Source of the DNA: Owenia fusiformis
Taxonomy: Eukaryota; Annelida; Polychaeta; Sabellida; Oweniidae
Length of the DNA stretch: 64,000 bases
Reading direction: 5' to 3'
Assembly: GCA_903813345.2 (NCBI GenBank)
Contig: CAIIXF020000012.1
Span: forward strand, 26,918,684-26,982,683
Part shown: piece after piece, positions 46,301 through 59,020 of the stretch
How positions within the stretch are numbered: the stretch's first letter is position 1
How the letters are laid out: every line of letters starts with the position of its first letter
The notes under the pieces: generated by a model
The model's input: only the letters and a program-made list of their open reading frames with translations
What the model was told of the DNA's origin: nothing
The model's database searches: none
Made by a program: the position numbers and the translations under genes

Positions 46301-49300
46301 GTATGTGGATACAAAATGATAAATTTTGAGGAAAATTATTCTAATATATTCCCCAAAATATCTACACTTCATGAGCCCTTATGCTTCAACATGATGAAAT
46401 GAAGTGCAAATGATTTATTTATGTGTTTGCAAATAATTAATACAAATTGTATAAATGTTGATAATAAAATCTGTAAAAACAGAGAATGCAACTTCTAATG
46501 TCTTTGCTTTCAGGGGCGAATGTAAACCAGCGGGACTGTGAAGGCCTAACCCCCTGTATGTGGGCTTGTAGATTAGACCATATAGAACATTTTGAATTAT
46601 TGAGCTGTGTGGAGAATCAAGATATAAATGAAATAGATGGTATAGAACGTGACAATAATGGACGCACATGGATGCACTGGGCGGTTAGACGTACGGAGCC
46701 CCTGGAGTGTCTTAAGGTACGGAATACACATTTTACTCTGAGTTTGATCACTTAGAATCATCACACACATTTTACCCTGGACACCATTTGGCTAGTCACT
46801 CTACTATCCGATCGCTACAGATGATCTGTGATACAGTAGTTTAGTTGAAGTATTTAAACATGAGCATTTTTAAGACTGTAGAGTTTTCTAGAATGTACAT
46901 AGGTTTTCAAGAATGAACATAGGTTTTCAAGAATGAACATATGTTTTCAAGAATGAACATAGATTTTCAAGAATGTACATATGTTTTCAAGAATGAACAT
47001 AGGTTTTCAAGAATGTACTATATGTTTTCAAGAATGATCATAGGTTTTCAAGAATGTACATATGTTTTCAAGAATGTACATATTTTTTTAAGAATGTACA
47101 TATGTTTTCAAGAATGTGCTATATGCTTTCAAGATTGTACATATGTTTTCAAGAATGTACATATGTTTTTAAGAATGTACATATGTTTTCAAGAATGTAC
47201 ATATGTTTTCAAGAATGTACATATGTTTTCAAGAATGTTCATATGTTTTCAAGAATGTACATACCGGTATGTTTTTAAGAATGTACATATGGTTTTAAGA
47301 ATGAACATAGGTTTTCAAGATGATGTGACATTCTGACATCATGTTGACTTACTTAATATCATGACATCATGCTGACCTATTTACTTACATGACATGTTGC
47401 CTACTTACTATTTGACATCATGCTGTTTCCTCTCCAGACCCTCCTGACTCCAGAGACATCTAGGATTAAAGACAATGATGGGAAGACAGTTATGTTACAT
47501 GCTGCAGAACAAGGTAATTACAAATGCTGTAGTTGAAATTGTTGTGAAGGTCATGCCTTTTTCATGCTTTTTCTCTCTAAATTTTGAATGAACTGCTAGA
47601 TTTTCTTGCATTGCTATACAATTTAGAGTGTTGATTATATACCCATTTCTTTTATTTCTTTCAAACATCATTTTATTCTGCTCAATTTTTCATTTTGAAA
47701 TGTGGTTAGGATGAAATTCAACTTTACATATATGACTGAATTAGGTAGCGCATGGAAATATTTGACAAGGAAATCTTTCATTGACCACAATATCCATCAT
47801 CTATAATACTCACTCATGATTTTCCCCTAGGCTCTCTCCCTGCGTGTAAAGCTGTTTTGGAGATCGCCGGAAAGGACTGTTTGCGTGACAAAGATGATAA
47901 CAATCGAACGCCTCTACACTTAGCTGCTATGTCGGGTCATGGGGAACTTATCAACTTTCTATTAGAGGAAGGAAGTATGTTTTAACTTTGTTTTATTGTG
48001 AGGGATAAAAAGATGGTTTTAGCTTAAATTTGAATTTGAACGGAATTAAAAAGAAAAGTATAGAATATTCAGCCTCAAAAGTCTTCGTCTTGTTTCTCCA
48101 AAAATCCTTTGTTTTTTACTCATAAAGCATTTGTTTGATACATCCCTTACTAAGTAAATTAAATAAATTGATTTTCAGCTGATCTCAATTCAAGTGACAG
48201 TTTTGGCGCAACTGCTACGGACTACGCAAGAGGACGCCAGTTACATTACTCGCTGTTGATACTTCAGTCACATCAGAGGCAACGGGAAAAAACATGCGAG
48301 TCTCCGTCACATTCGAATAACCAGATCTATAATGGTGGAAATGGGGATGGGTTACATCAGGTACTTAATGAAAATAGCTGAAAAAGTACATGATTGGTTG
48401 TGTTTTTAGTGGAAGTAGCCAGAAATGAATTACACATATGTGAAGTCAGCACTCAAAACTGAATAAATATGGTGAAAAAATAAGGCACGTTATTTTTTGG
48501 CAATTCATCTACTCGTATGATGGCCATTCTTTGGAATGATTTCTAGCAATGTTTTCTGACAGTCATTAGATGATTGATGGGATATACTATGCAGTGCTCT
48601 CCAAAGGATTTTTTTTATGTGGAGGATTTTGTTATTTTTTCGTGCAACATTTTAGTATTTTGAAACTTTTTGTGCAACATTTTATGATTTTGTAATTTTT
48701 TGTGCAACATTTTAGAATTTACTCATTTTTTAATGTAACATTTTAATAGGCGCATTTAATTGCACTGAGGAGCATTTTGGTTTTATGAAATACATGGAGG
48801 TGCTGCGCCTTGGTTATCTATTTTAGAAAGTTATTCAAATGTTTGCACTTTCAGTCAAACCATCAGCACCCCCAGGTGGTTATGTACCAGGGGAACAAAC
48901 CTAGGAACCCATCCAGGCAGCTAGATGCCCCTGTGACACCTAGGGGTGGAGGCCGACCCCCCATGGCACACACTCAGGGCAAGTTTACCCCACAGGATGA
49001 AGGAAGGGATGCCATTAGTGCGGGACACAAGAGGTCGCATAGTCAGCCTCAGATATCTCAGGTACCAATTGAAAAACAATACAGTGAAATGTGTGCAATT
49101 CAAACACTGTTTGAACATGAACTCTTCTCAATTTGAACACTTTTTCATCTGTTATAGAAATACTGTTAAAAACCTTGGAACGGAATACCTGCCAATCAGA
49201 ACACTTTTGGTTGGTCCCAGTGGCATCGGATTTGACAGATTTTACTGTAATGATAAAAATAGATATAGAAAGTAAAGGAATAAATAAAAAATAAATATAT

Positions 49301-52300
49301 TGGAAAAATGAAGTAAGAAAATCAAATCACATCACATTCACTATTTAAGATTAGTTAGATACAATTCATGTTGTTTTTGCTTTATTACAAAATTCTGAAG
49401 TCATGACAAGACAATGGAAAATACACTTAAAGTTCAAGTGAATTACATGTACTGTAGTTGATAATTATTGTTGACAATTATGTGTGTTTTACAATGTATA
49501 TACATCTTTGAATTTGAGAGGTTGGGGGGGAACATGAATGTTCTTCAAATGTGGGGATTATTCTTTGAGTTTGGGGGTGTTGAAGTTATTGTACAAATTT
49601 AATGCGGGAGTCTACTGAAAAAAATGCACACGATCAATGAAGATGTGTCCAAATTGAGATGTTCCGCTGTAAAAGTTCCTAATTTTAAACATTAACTGAA
49701 AACTGACTATTTTGTAATTTCCAGGAAAAACATGTATCAAAACCAATAACAACCGAAGCATTTGTAACAACAAACCAAAGTAACCATGACAATGGAACAA
49801 AACCCAACAAAGATGACTGTGATATTGATAAAGATGAAAACCGTTCTTGTGATGAAGACCATATTGCCAATCAAGAGGAGGATGAAGGAGCCGAGTGGCC
49901 AGGGAAACAAGTTCCTGAGGAGAAACAACAGAATATATTGAACAAAGGTATTTCATTTAGGGACCAATGCAAAAGTTTTATATAGGAGAGCTAACTAAAG
50001 TTTGATTGTCTGACACCCCCCCCTCCCCCTGTTAACTTAATATGAGAAATGCTAACTATCAGAAGGAGCACGTAGGTTATCGAAAACAATTTCAAACGAT
50101 TCTAACTTGAATTATGAATATTATCTTCAAGAAAAGTATATATATTGATAATTTAGTTAATCAGACCTAAGTGATATTGAAGGGGCAATGGACCAATCAA
50201 GATACTTTTTCAAAAATGTTGACCTAATTTCCACCAAAAATGCAACCTTTTTTATTATATTGTTGAATACATAATTAGAATGTGCTTTGATTGCTCCAGG
50301 GACTTCAAAGATACTGAATTTGGATGACCAAAATGAACTGAAACCAATGGATAGCATGAGATTTTTCAATGGAGAAATAACACGAGGAACACTTATCTTA
50401 AAGCAATTAAGTTTTTCTTTCAAGAACTATTTGATGCATCAAAATAGAGAATAGTAATGCATTAAACATTGTAAAAAATATTACATTTTTGGTGAAAATG
50501 GGGTCAACATCTTTGAAAAAGTGTGTTGATGGGTTGATTGCTAGTTAAATATCTCAGAGTTTGTTTGACTTTATTATTACTGCTAAATCATATTGAAAAT
50601 TGATTTTTATTCAAAATAATACGAAAACATATACATTTCATCTAATACTTTTTGAAACATTACCATAAAAGGGAAACATGGCATTGCTCATTTTGAAGGT
50701 CTCATGTTATTACACAGAGTTGCATACCCTTCTAATTGAAAGATGGCTAAACTCTTACGCCCTTAGAGTAAGATCTTGAATTGCTCTTCATTCCTTGTAC
50801 ATGTATTTAACATGTTGTTATAGGCACTGAGATAGAACTCCCAGAGGACTTTGACGAAAATGAACACAGTATCTCTATTGGTGCAATGGATGTGTCAGAT
50901 GTTGAAGAGCCAGCCAATCACAATAAAGCTCAACCTGTCAATCAAACACATAAGCTCCACCCACCTAGTCCAAGATCTCAAAATATGCAATCTCAAAAAC
51001 CAATGGTAAGTGTAGAATAGTAGATGGAAGTGTGATGCATGACTGTATTTCTAGAATTATCAATAAACACATATTTATTCATTTAATAGATTATTCTTAG
51101 ACACCCGAATGAAATTGAAAAAATCTAAAAACCGCTGAATGTTAAGTAACTGATCTCATTATATTTATGTTAAATTCCAGCAGGCACACTATATATCTAC
51201 TGAAGAAAATTATCAAGAGGAAGAACAGCTGATGGAACAGCCAAATAATCATGGGGAGGAAGAACCTATGCAAGAACATCCAAATGATGAACAGCAAAGT
51301 TTCAATGCTCAAAGTCAAGGTTGGTTCATATTGAATCAATTACTGTATACTTTTTTGAATTAAATTGAATGGTTTTAGTGGTTATTGGTACTTAATGCTA
51401 TTGTGTAGTTCCCCTGTAGTTCCCTGGGCTGTAGCAATAACATGTAGTGAAAATCAATAGGTAGGTTGCCAACACCAAGCATTGCCAATATCGTTGAACT
51501 TCAATGTATGGGATTCCGATTCATTTTCAAAAAATAAACATGGCAGACTGTAGGAATTGAAAATGTAAGATAAGGTTGAAATAGCGCCATGGTCGAAATA
51601 ACCCCAGGACGATAACTCCATACTTTGAAATTTAATGTAGGACCCTTACTTGATCGTCAAAGATTCATTTGAAATTCTAGCCAAGTACTGCCAATCTACT
51701 GAACTTCTACTTAATTTAGAGAGCAAAGTCCGCCAAATTAAGTAGTCATCAAATTCACCCAGTAATTTTAGTACCATGTAAATTAGAACCATTAGTACAT
51801 TGTAATATTGCAAGTCTGCCAAATTAAGTAGCCACCAAATGTTCAAAACAGCAAATCCGCCTAAATAACACCCTTGGTATACGCAGCTAACGAAAATTGA
51901 CCAGGACGGGTCAAAAGCTGGACCGGTACGGGTTAACGGTTTTATTTGAATTTAAAACAGCCATAACTTGCTCAATATTGACATCCTCGTGTCTAATTTG
52001 AAATATATGATGCCTCCCGATGCTTTTAAGTACCCCAATTTTTTACAGATCTTTAAACGGACCAAAACTCTCTAAATGCGCATTTATGCTCTTTTCTCTC
52101 GAGAACGACTGTCTCATTTTCACGATAACTTTTATTTAGTACTTCTAACATATAAGATCTATTTTTCCCCATCAAGGTATGATGTAAATGACATGCTATT
52201 TACATCTTGTGAGTTTCAATGACGCGCGTTTGATTTTATAAAAAATGCCAAACTTTGTGACAAAGAATTTCTATAGCTATTGCCCCGAACCGGTCTGTCT

Positions 52301-55300
52301 TCTCGCTGCAAGCTATTGCCCCGAACCGGTCCGTCTTCTCGCTGCAAGCAGGAGGAAATTCTTTGTCACAAAGTTTGGCATTTTTTTATAAAATCAAACA
52401 CGCGTCATGGAAACTCACAAGATGTAAATAGCATGTCATTTACATCATACCTTGATGGGGAAAAATAGATCTTATATGTTAGAAGTACTAAATAAAAGTT
52501 ATCGTGAAAATGAGAAAGTCGTTCTCGAGAGAAAAGAGCATAAATGCGCATTTAGAGAGTTTTGGTCCGTTTAAAAATCTGTAAAATATTGGGGTACTTA
52601 AAAGCATCGGGAGGCATCATATATTTCAAATTAGACACGAGGAAGTCAATATTGAGCAAGTTATGGCTGTTTTAAATTCAAATAAAACCGTTAACCCGTA
52701 CCGGTCCAGCTTTTGACCCGTACCGGTCAATTTTCGTTAGCTGCGTATACCAAGGGTGAATAAGTATCACCAAATTAAGAAGTACAGTATGTAAAAATTA
52801 ATATATAGCATTTGAAAACTTGCTGTGATAGTGAATAAAATTATTTCTAGGGCTATTTGAAAAGTTTTTTTATTTTATTTTTAGCTTTATCTAGTCCATC
52901 CAATACTTCTTTGATGTCAACTGCCAACCCCTTGGCAGCAAGTCGCCCTTTCCCGCCAGCAATTCTAGCTCCACTTTCCCCAGTCAGTAGTCAACAGGTG
53001 GCTAACAGCAAGCCACACAAGAAGAAAAAGAAGAAGAAAAAGCAGCGAGAATCACTCGAGGATCCTGGGATGATACCTCCTCCACGGGGTTATACAGCAC
53101 CAGTCCAGCCTCCAAATATGGGCGTATCACCAATTATGGGTGGTACAGGATTTAGGCCTTCACTGATGGGTATGTCTCAGGGTGGTATGTTCAGTCCCAC
53201 TGCACCATTGGCTCCCCCTCCGATGGGACAACCCCACCCATCTGCTCCATTAGCTTCACCCCCGATGGGATCACCCCACCCCCCATCTCCACCAACCTCC
53301 AGGATTCCCTTATCACCTTGGGGCCCAGGAGGCGGTGGGAACCGCTCTCAAGGTCATAGACCCACCTTGTTTAACCAGGCGGGACCCAGAGGTATGAGAG
53401 CCCCGTCCCCACCCCAGGGGGCCCCATACCCACCCCAAGGCCAACCAGCAATGAGGCCTCCTACTGTTGATACTCAGGGACCATCATTTACATATGGAGG
53501 AAATAACAGGTTAGTTTAAAGTAATCTGAAGTGTTAAACTTTTATGTCTGTGGCCCTTCAAAATTAAATATGTGTTAAACATCCTGACACCCTTATAGGG
53601 CAGTCAAAAAAGGGAATTTTCAAAGAAAAATCAGAGGATGCCAGATTTTGAGCTAGGGAAAGTCAAGGAATTTCAAATGAATGTGTAAAGATAAAGGTGG
53701 ACAACAAACTGAAATGCATGTACACCCTATGCAGACAGAGCCTGTGGGAAATATTGGGTGCGGCGCAAATGAGCGGAGGGTGCGGAGCTAACGGTCATTT
53801 TTGAATTTAAAATTGGGGTATTTCTGAAACTAAGCCGTTTTGGAACTTAAAATATACCAAGATATGTGTATTTGACACCAAATATCAATAAAATTGTGAA
53901 AATAGTAGTGCAATTCATTTTATAGCGACGCAGTATGCCTTAAACATTTCCCAGACCTATATATTTTGAGACTATCCTTTTAATACTGCGTCCCCAGCAT
54001 TCATAAAAAATGGTGTTCAAGATACACTACCCATGCAAATTATTTTTGCATCTTGGAAGCCAGGCAGTATCTGTGTGATTTTATAAAAATTCGGAAATGT
54101 TCTTCAGATATGAGCCCCCTCTAAATATTGGGTGCGGAGCTACGTTTATGGAGCTGCTCCGCACCCAATATTTAGAGGGGGCTCATATCTGAAGAACATT
54201 TCCGAATTTTTATAAAATCACACAGATACTGCCTGGCTTCCAAGATGCAAAAATAATTTGCATGGGTAGTGTATCTTGAACACCATTTTTTATGAATGCT
54301 GGGGACGCAGTATTAAAAGGATAGTCTCAAAATATATAGGTCTGGGAAATGTTTAAGGCATACTGCGTCGCTATAAAATGAATTGCACTACTATTTTCAC
54401 AATTTTATTGATATTTGGTGTCAAATACACATATCTTGGTATATTTGAAGTTCCAAAACGGCTTAGTTTCAGAAATACCCCAATTTTAAATTCAAAAATG
54501 ACCGTTAGCGCCGCACCCTCCGCTCATTTGCTCCCCACCCAATATTTCCCACAGGCTCTGTCTGCATAGGGTGATGTAGCTACAAACAGAAAACTCCACC
54601 TACACATAATAAAAAAATTCTTAAAATTATTTTTCAGGGGTGATTATAATGACTCTCAAGATTTTGATACAGATGATCCTCCGAGGCCCTCTGCTCCCCA
54701 ACCCCCTTATGGAGGCAATATCTCCCGTCCCCCTACCCTAGGGAGTTCCTCCGGGGTTGGACAAGGGGGGATGGCACGTCACAAAAGTGAGGAGAATTTG
54801 TGTCTGTCCCCTAAAGAAGGCGAGGAAGTCGATAGTGCAATGAACCAATCAGAAGAACTCACTTCATTAGGTAGGATTTTTTATGCCAATTTTTTTTTTC
54901 ATTATTATTATTTTATTATCATTTTCATTTAGTATTACATTAACAGTGTTGGCACTTGATACCCATAAATTTCCAAAATTTGTATGTCTCAGGGTTGGAG
55001 GAGGTATGGAAATCATTCAATCCTTGAATTGAAATTTTCAGATGCAATAGTATTGCCAAGATTTTAATTGGTTTAAGGCATGCTGAATTATTGATCAGGT
55101 GGCATGTATACATTATATTGCCGCTAATATTGTTAATTGGCAATTGGCTGATAATATTTCATCTATGTTGATATAAAATTTCCTCTGGTTTTAATATTAT
55201 AAAAGAATATTGAATGAAACTTATTGATTTTCAGGTCTACACAAAGGTGGTCTTCGAAGAAGTCCCAGCCCAGGGGGACGTAGCACCCCTAGCCCCAGGG

Positions 55301-56139
55301 GGAGGCTACCTAGTCCTATCCCCGGAGGTTCACATCATGGTGGTGTGTCCCCTACCCCCAAGACACCATCACCCAGAGACAGCAATAGGCCAAACAATAA
55401 TAATGAACAGGTACTAGTGTAGAACAATACAGACCTGAACAAGAGGGGGAATACCCCAGGGTTCAGAGATGACAAAAGAAGGTGTTAAGCAAGACGTAAT
55501 TGTGAGGTCATCTCTTGGCTGTGGGTTTTCCCTCTTCTTGACCAGAACAATGTCAGTGAATTTTGTATCAGTGCTAAAAAGCAAAGTACTGGATAATGAT
55601 GATCGGACTGGAGATTATGCCTCCAAAGGATGGGCTTTAGTTGGGGGCTAATCCCTAGTGATGCAAGTCAAAGAGAAAACTGGAGATGACATGATTATGT
55701 AAATAAGAAAATGGCATTAATTCACTTGGAAAACTGTTTATCAATGATATAATTAAAATATCTATATCAGATCATTTTGTTGCAATATTCATTAATTTCA
55801 TACAGATCTATTACTGCTTATTCGGCAGTGCACTTATTTGATATTTTTCATTTTCCTCTGGGAATATCTCAATATCTAGTTGATGAATAATTGGTTGTAA
55901 TTATGCTCGCTTTACTAAAATGCATTAGTCAATGAATACAATGTTCAACACATTGCAATATATTGTATCGGTCTATTTTACAGGGAAGAATGGTAAACTC
56001 CCAGAGTAAACCAGGAATGACAGGACTTAAGAGACCGCAAGCCCAGAAGAACAATTCAGGGGTAGTGACACCTATTGCTGCAAATAGAAAACAATCAAAT
56101 ATGAGACAGTCAACACCGCCACCTATCCACCAGCGATAG
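43317..56139 (+). CDS. Ankyrin-repeat protein with long disordered proline-rich tail (ANKRD55/inversin-like)
   Basis: Sixteen exons: 43317-43335, 44348-44722, 45761-45889, 46099-46269, 46514-46716, 47438-47513, 47831-47974, 48179-48360, 48855-49061, 49725-49947, 50824-51005, 51181-51319, 52885-53509, 54638-54870, 55235-55410, 55984-56139; 1079 residues, all phases fit. Exon 1 (MTDFAT) is the weakest call. Residues about 8-105 are a helical region without a name I know (AASFIHEFLLKLSEDIECAE). Residues about 105-415 hold seven to eight ankyrin repeats, e.g. DALGRTALMYAAHYNQKDTL, DGSTAAHRACHDGHTDILKL, NNGRTWMHWAVRRTEPLECL, NNRTPLHLAAMSGHGELINF. The rest is low-complexity: an acidic section, eight consecutive lysines (about 729-736), Pro/Gly-rich repeats (PLAPPPMGQPHPSAPLASPP) and Ser-Pro motifs. 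The ankyrin order resembles ANKRD55/inversin, but orthology is not established. Probably a scaffold; function unknown. Confidence 0.8.
45049..45542. repeat. ~494-bp segment with 14-bp inverted ends (TTATTATGCACCTC)
   Basis: TTATTATGCACCTC at the left and its complement at the right bracket the block. An inner hairpin (AAATATCCGACCC...GGGTCAGATATTT) is present. Possibly a MITE, without a clear target duplication. Confidence 0.4.
46889..47322. repeat. 20-bp minisatellite, ~21 copies, ankyrin gene intron
   Basis: Unit AAGAATGTACATATGTTTTC with A/T and TGTACT variants. It gives long open frames (FKNVHMFSRMYICFQEC style) because few stops occur in it, but it lies between coding exons 46514-46716 and 47438-47513. 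Confidence 0.93.
48592..48805 (+). mobile_element. Diverged member of the CAGTGnTCTCC MITE family
   Basis: Begins GCAGTGCTCTCCAAAGGATTTTT and ends GGAGGTGCTGCGCC. The interior contains three TTTTTTGTGCAACATTTTA-like repeats. Ankyrin gene intron. Confidence 0.5.
51869..52758. mobile_element. 890-bp fold-back element, CACCCT ends, 5-bp duplication AATAA
   Basis: Two arms of about 400 bp are near-perfect inverted copies, starting CACCCTTGGTATACGCAGC. A loop of roughly 75 bp contains a direct repeat of CTATTGCCCCGAACCGGTC. AATAA flanks both ends (51864-51868, 52759-52763). It has inserted into an older dispersed repeat (GCCAAATTAAGTAG family). No coding capacity. Ankyrin gene intron 12. Confidence 0.88.
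52764..52884. other. Intron end after the fold-back
   Basis: Remnant of the GCCAAATTAAG dispersed repeat continues from the left flank, followed by the acceptor TTTATTTTTAG of exon 52885-53509. Confidence 0.5.
53723..54573. mobile_element. 851-bp fold-back element, CACCCT ends, 5-bp duplication ATGTA
   Basis: Arms of about 415 bp, near-perfect inverted copies, begin CACCCTATGCAGACAGAGCC. ATGTA flanks both sides (53718-53722, 54574-54578). The centre is a short palindrome (GAGCTACGTTTATGGAGCTGCTC). Same end style and duplication length as the element in the previous intron, but a different sequence. Ankyrin gene intron 13. Confidence 0.88.
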
Positions 56140-56400
56140 AACTAAACTTGACACGTTTTGTTGACATATTTGATGTGTCAACGTGGATTGTTAAAATGTC
56201 ACTTTGAAGTGTCTGCTAGACTGAAAAAGTGTCAAAAAATACAATGGCATTGACATATTGACATGTAATAATGACACATTGAAATGTAAACTTGTCACAT
56301 TGAAGTGTCACATTGAATGTCATATTGACACATTACTGTTTCATTTTGACACATTGAGATGTCAGCCAGAATATGTGATAGATTTATTTATTTAGAGATG
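56140..56400. repeat. Degenerate TGACAcATTGAAATGTCA repeat, ankyrin gene 3' UTR
   Basis: Directly follows the stop codon. Alternating TGACAnATT and AATGTCA half-units make many short inverted repeats. Confidence 0.6.
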
Positions 56401-56460
56401 AATAACAGATTATTTTACTAGATTAATTTAACACCTCGGACTGAGTATATATCCAATGTA

Positions 56461-56658
56461 CACTCCTCTCCACAAATTTGGCAACCAAAGTTTTCATTTG
56501 ATAGCATATCAAAGCTTGTTTGAATTTGAATTTTGTTCATCGTTTACAATAGTACAGAAATCTTATGACAAATTTCATGATTTTTTAATCTATAAACAGG
56601 TAAAAGATAAAGTTATCCAAAAGGTGACATGTGGTTGCCAAACTTGTGGAGGGGAGTG
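56461..56658. mobile_element. ~198-bp MITE, CACTCC(C/T)CTCCA ends, TA flanks, copy 1
   Basis: CACTCCTCTCCACAAATTTG at the left and its complement (GGTTGCCAAACTTGTGGAGG then GGAGTG) at the right; TA on both sides. A second member lies at 60219-60415. Confidence 0.75.
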
Positions 56659-57104
56659 TAAAAACTCTATTACAATAAAATTTGACATATCATCATGACA
56701 CATTGAAGGTCATGCTGTCACTCATTGAAATGTCAGCTTGAACATTTGATAGACTTGTTGATTATTTAAGAATAGACCTTTACAATAAACCACCCCTCTT
56801 TAAATAATCAGAGAATATATTGGCTAGATTGATGATGTCATTGGTTGTAAGTAGTATCTGTCCATGCAAAATTAGAATTAACTTATTGCTAACTTTGAAA
56901 AAGCACCACCAATGACATCATCAATCTATCAATATATCATAGCTTCTTTGATACACCAAAAGGTGGCAGGGTTTATTGGAAAGGTCTATAACAAAATATT
57001 TTAGTTCTACTTAAAACTGAGAATTGCATGTATGAATCTAGGAAAGATTGCAGGCAATATTTTCTTGAAGACAATATTTTCTTGAAGATGAAATTATGTA
57101 TCAA

Positions 57105-57202
57105 AAAGTGGTGACATTTTGTTATCGTCTCCAACTTTTTGTGGATGGTGTTCTGCATTCCGCATTTGAAACAAATGACAGGTGGTGACATTGTCCATGT
57201 TT
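57105..57202 (+). repeat. Dispersed ~100-bp repeat family, copy 3
   Basis: GTGGTGACATTTTGTTATCG, TCTCCAACTTTTTGTGGATG, then ACAAATGACAGGTGGTGACA; same order as the copies at 3899 and 8259. Confidence 0.6.
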
Positions 57203-57419
57203 ACTTATATAAAGTAGCAAACCTGCAATTTACATCAACAGACTTTATTATATAGAGCTTTATACAGGTTTTACTGTAATTGGTCATTCTGATTCAATAT
57301 TTTATGAATTTAATAATTCAATCAGGACTCTATTTTGGTCTCAATTTGATCACTTTGACTCCAATCTTTACAAGAAAACTGCTAAATATGTTGTTAGATT
57401 GTTGAATTCACATGTCATT

Positions 57420-57720
57420 TCAGTTGTTTACTGTATTGTGACATCATATTTCATGTTCATTGTTCAGTTCATATAGTTGTGACACACATGACATCTAGTT
57501 GTGACATGCATGACATCTATTGTTCAGTGTATTCTGACATCATATTTCATGACCATTGTTCAATACATACAGAATTGACACACATGATATCTAGTTGTGA
57601 CACGCATGACATCTATTATTCAGTGTATTGTGACATCACATCTCATGATAGACCATTGTTACAGTAATGCAGTGGTGACACACATGACATCTAGTTGTGA
57701 CATGTATATAGTTGTAGTTT
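57420..57720. repeat. TGTGACACACATGACATCTAG repeat
   Basis: Four loose copies of a ~75-bp unit containing GTTGTGACATGCATGACATC, with GTGTATTGTGACATCATATT in most. Confidence 0.6.
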
Positions 57721-57734
57721 TTGATGTAGAATCC

Positions 57735-58622
57735 AGTGATGACAAGAATTATGTTGATACTATTGCTATAGTATAGTGATAAGAATTATGGTGATACTGT
57801 TGCTATAGTATAGTGATAAGAATTATGGTGATACTGTTGCTATAGTATAGTGATAAGAATTATTGTGATACTGTTGCCATAGTATAGTGATAAGAATTAT
57901 TGTGATACTGTTGCTATAGTATAGTGATAAGAATTATGGTGATACTGTTGCTATAGTATAGTGATAAGAATTATGGTGATACTGTTGCTATAGTATAGTG
58001 ATAAGAATTATGGTGATACTGTTGCTATAGTATAGTGATATGAATTATTGTGATACTGTTGCTATAGTATAGTGACAAGAATTATGTTGATACTGTTGCT
58101 ATAGTATAGTGATAAGAATTATTGTGATACTGTTGCTATAGTATAGTGATAAGAATTATGGTGATACTGTTGCTGTAGTATAGTGATAAGAATTATGGTG
58201 ATACTGTTGCTATAGTATAGTGATATGAATTATTGTGATACTGTTGCCATAGTATAGTGATAAGAATTATGGTGATACTGTTGCTATAGTATAGTGATAA
58301 GAATTATGGTGATACTGTTGCTATAGTATAGTGATAAGAATTATGGTGATACTGTTGCTATAGTATAGTGATAAGAATTATGGTGATACTGTTGCTATAG
58401 TATAGTGATATGAATTATTGTGATACTGTTGCTATAGTATAGTGACAAGAATTATGTTGATACTGTTGCTATAGTATAGTGATAAGAATTATTGTGATAC
58501 TGTTGCTATAGTATAGTGATAAGAATTATGGTGATACTGTTGCTATAGTATAGTGATAAGAATTATTGTGATACTGTTGCCATAGTAATAGTGATGGGAA
58601 TTAAGGTGATACTGTTGCCATA
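57735..58622. repeat. 37-bp minisatellite, 24 copies, with 370-bp higher-order period
   Basis: Unit GTGATAAGAATTATGGTGAT then ACTGTTGCTATAGTATA; 888 bp is exactly 24 units. Diagnostic variants (TGAATTATTG, then GACAAGAATTATGTTG) recur together at 58041 and 58411, ten units apart. Intergenic, downstream of the ankyrin gene. Confidence 0.95.
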
Positions 58623-58660
58623 TAAATTACTAATAATGAATAAAATATTTATTGTTACAA

Positions 58661-59020
58661 CTATACTAGTTAGCACTTAGCTCGATACTAGCTAGCGCTT
58701 AGCTTGATACTAGCTAGCACTAATAGCTCGATACTAGCTAGCACTTAGCTTGATACTAGCTAGCACTTAGCTCGATACTAGCTAGCACTTAGCTCGATAC
58801 TAGCTAGCACTTAGCTCGATACTAGCTAGCACTTAGCTCGATACTAGCTAGCACTTAGCTCGATACTAGCTAGCACTTAGCTCGATACTAGCTAGCACTT
58901 AGCTCGATACTAGCTAGCACTTAGCTCGATACTAGCTAGCACTTAGCTCGATACTAGCTAGCACTTAGCTCGATACTAGCTAGCACTTAGCTTGATACTA
59001 GCTAGCACTTAGCTCGATTC
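58661..59020. repeat. 22-bp satellite, ~16 copies
   Basis: Unit CGATACTAGCTAGCACTTAG plus CT, almost invariant across the centre. The unit carries the palindromes CTAGCTAG and GCTAGC. It directly follows the 37-bp array (gap about 40 bp). Confidence 0.95.

Noticed and set aside
46941-47336. Open frame of FKNVHMFSRMYICFQEC repeats
   Set aside because: By-product of the 20-bp minisatellite in an ankyrin gene intron; flanked by well supported coding exons.
49612-49956. Minus-strand hydrophobic frames opposite 49725-49947
   Set aside because: Antisense shadows of the ankyrin gene exon.
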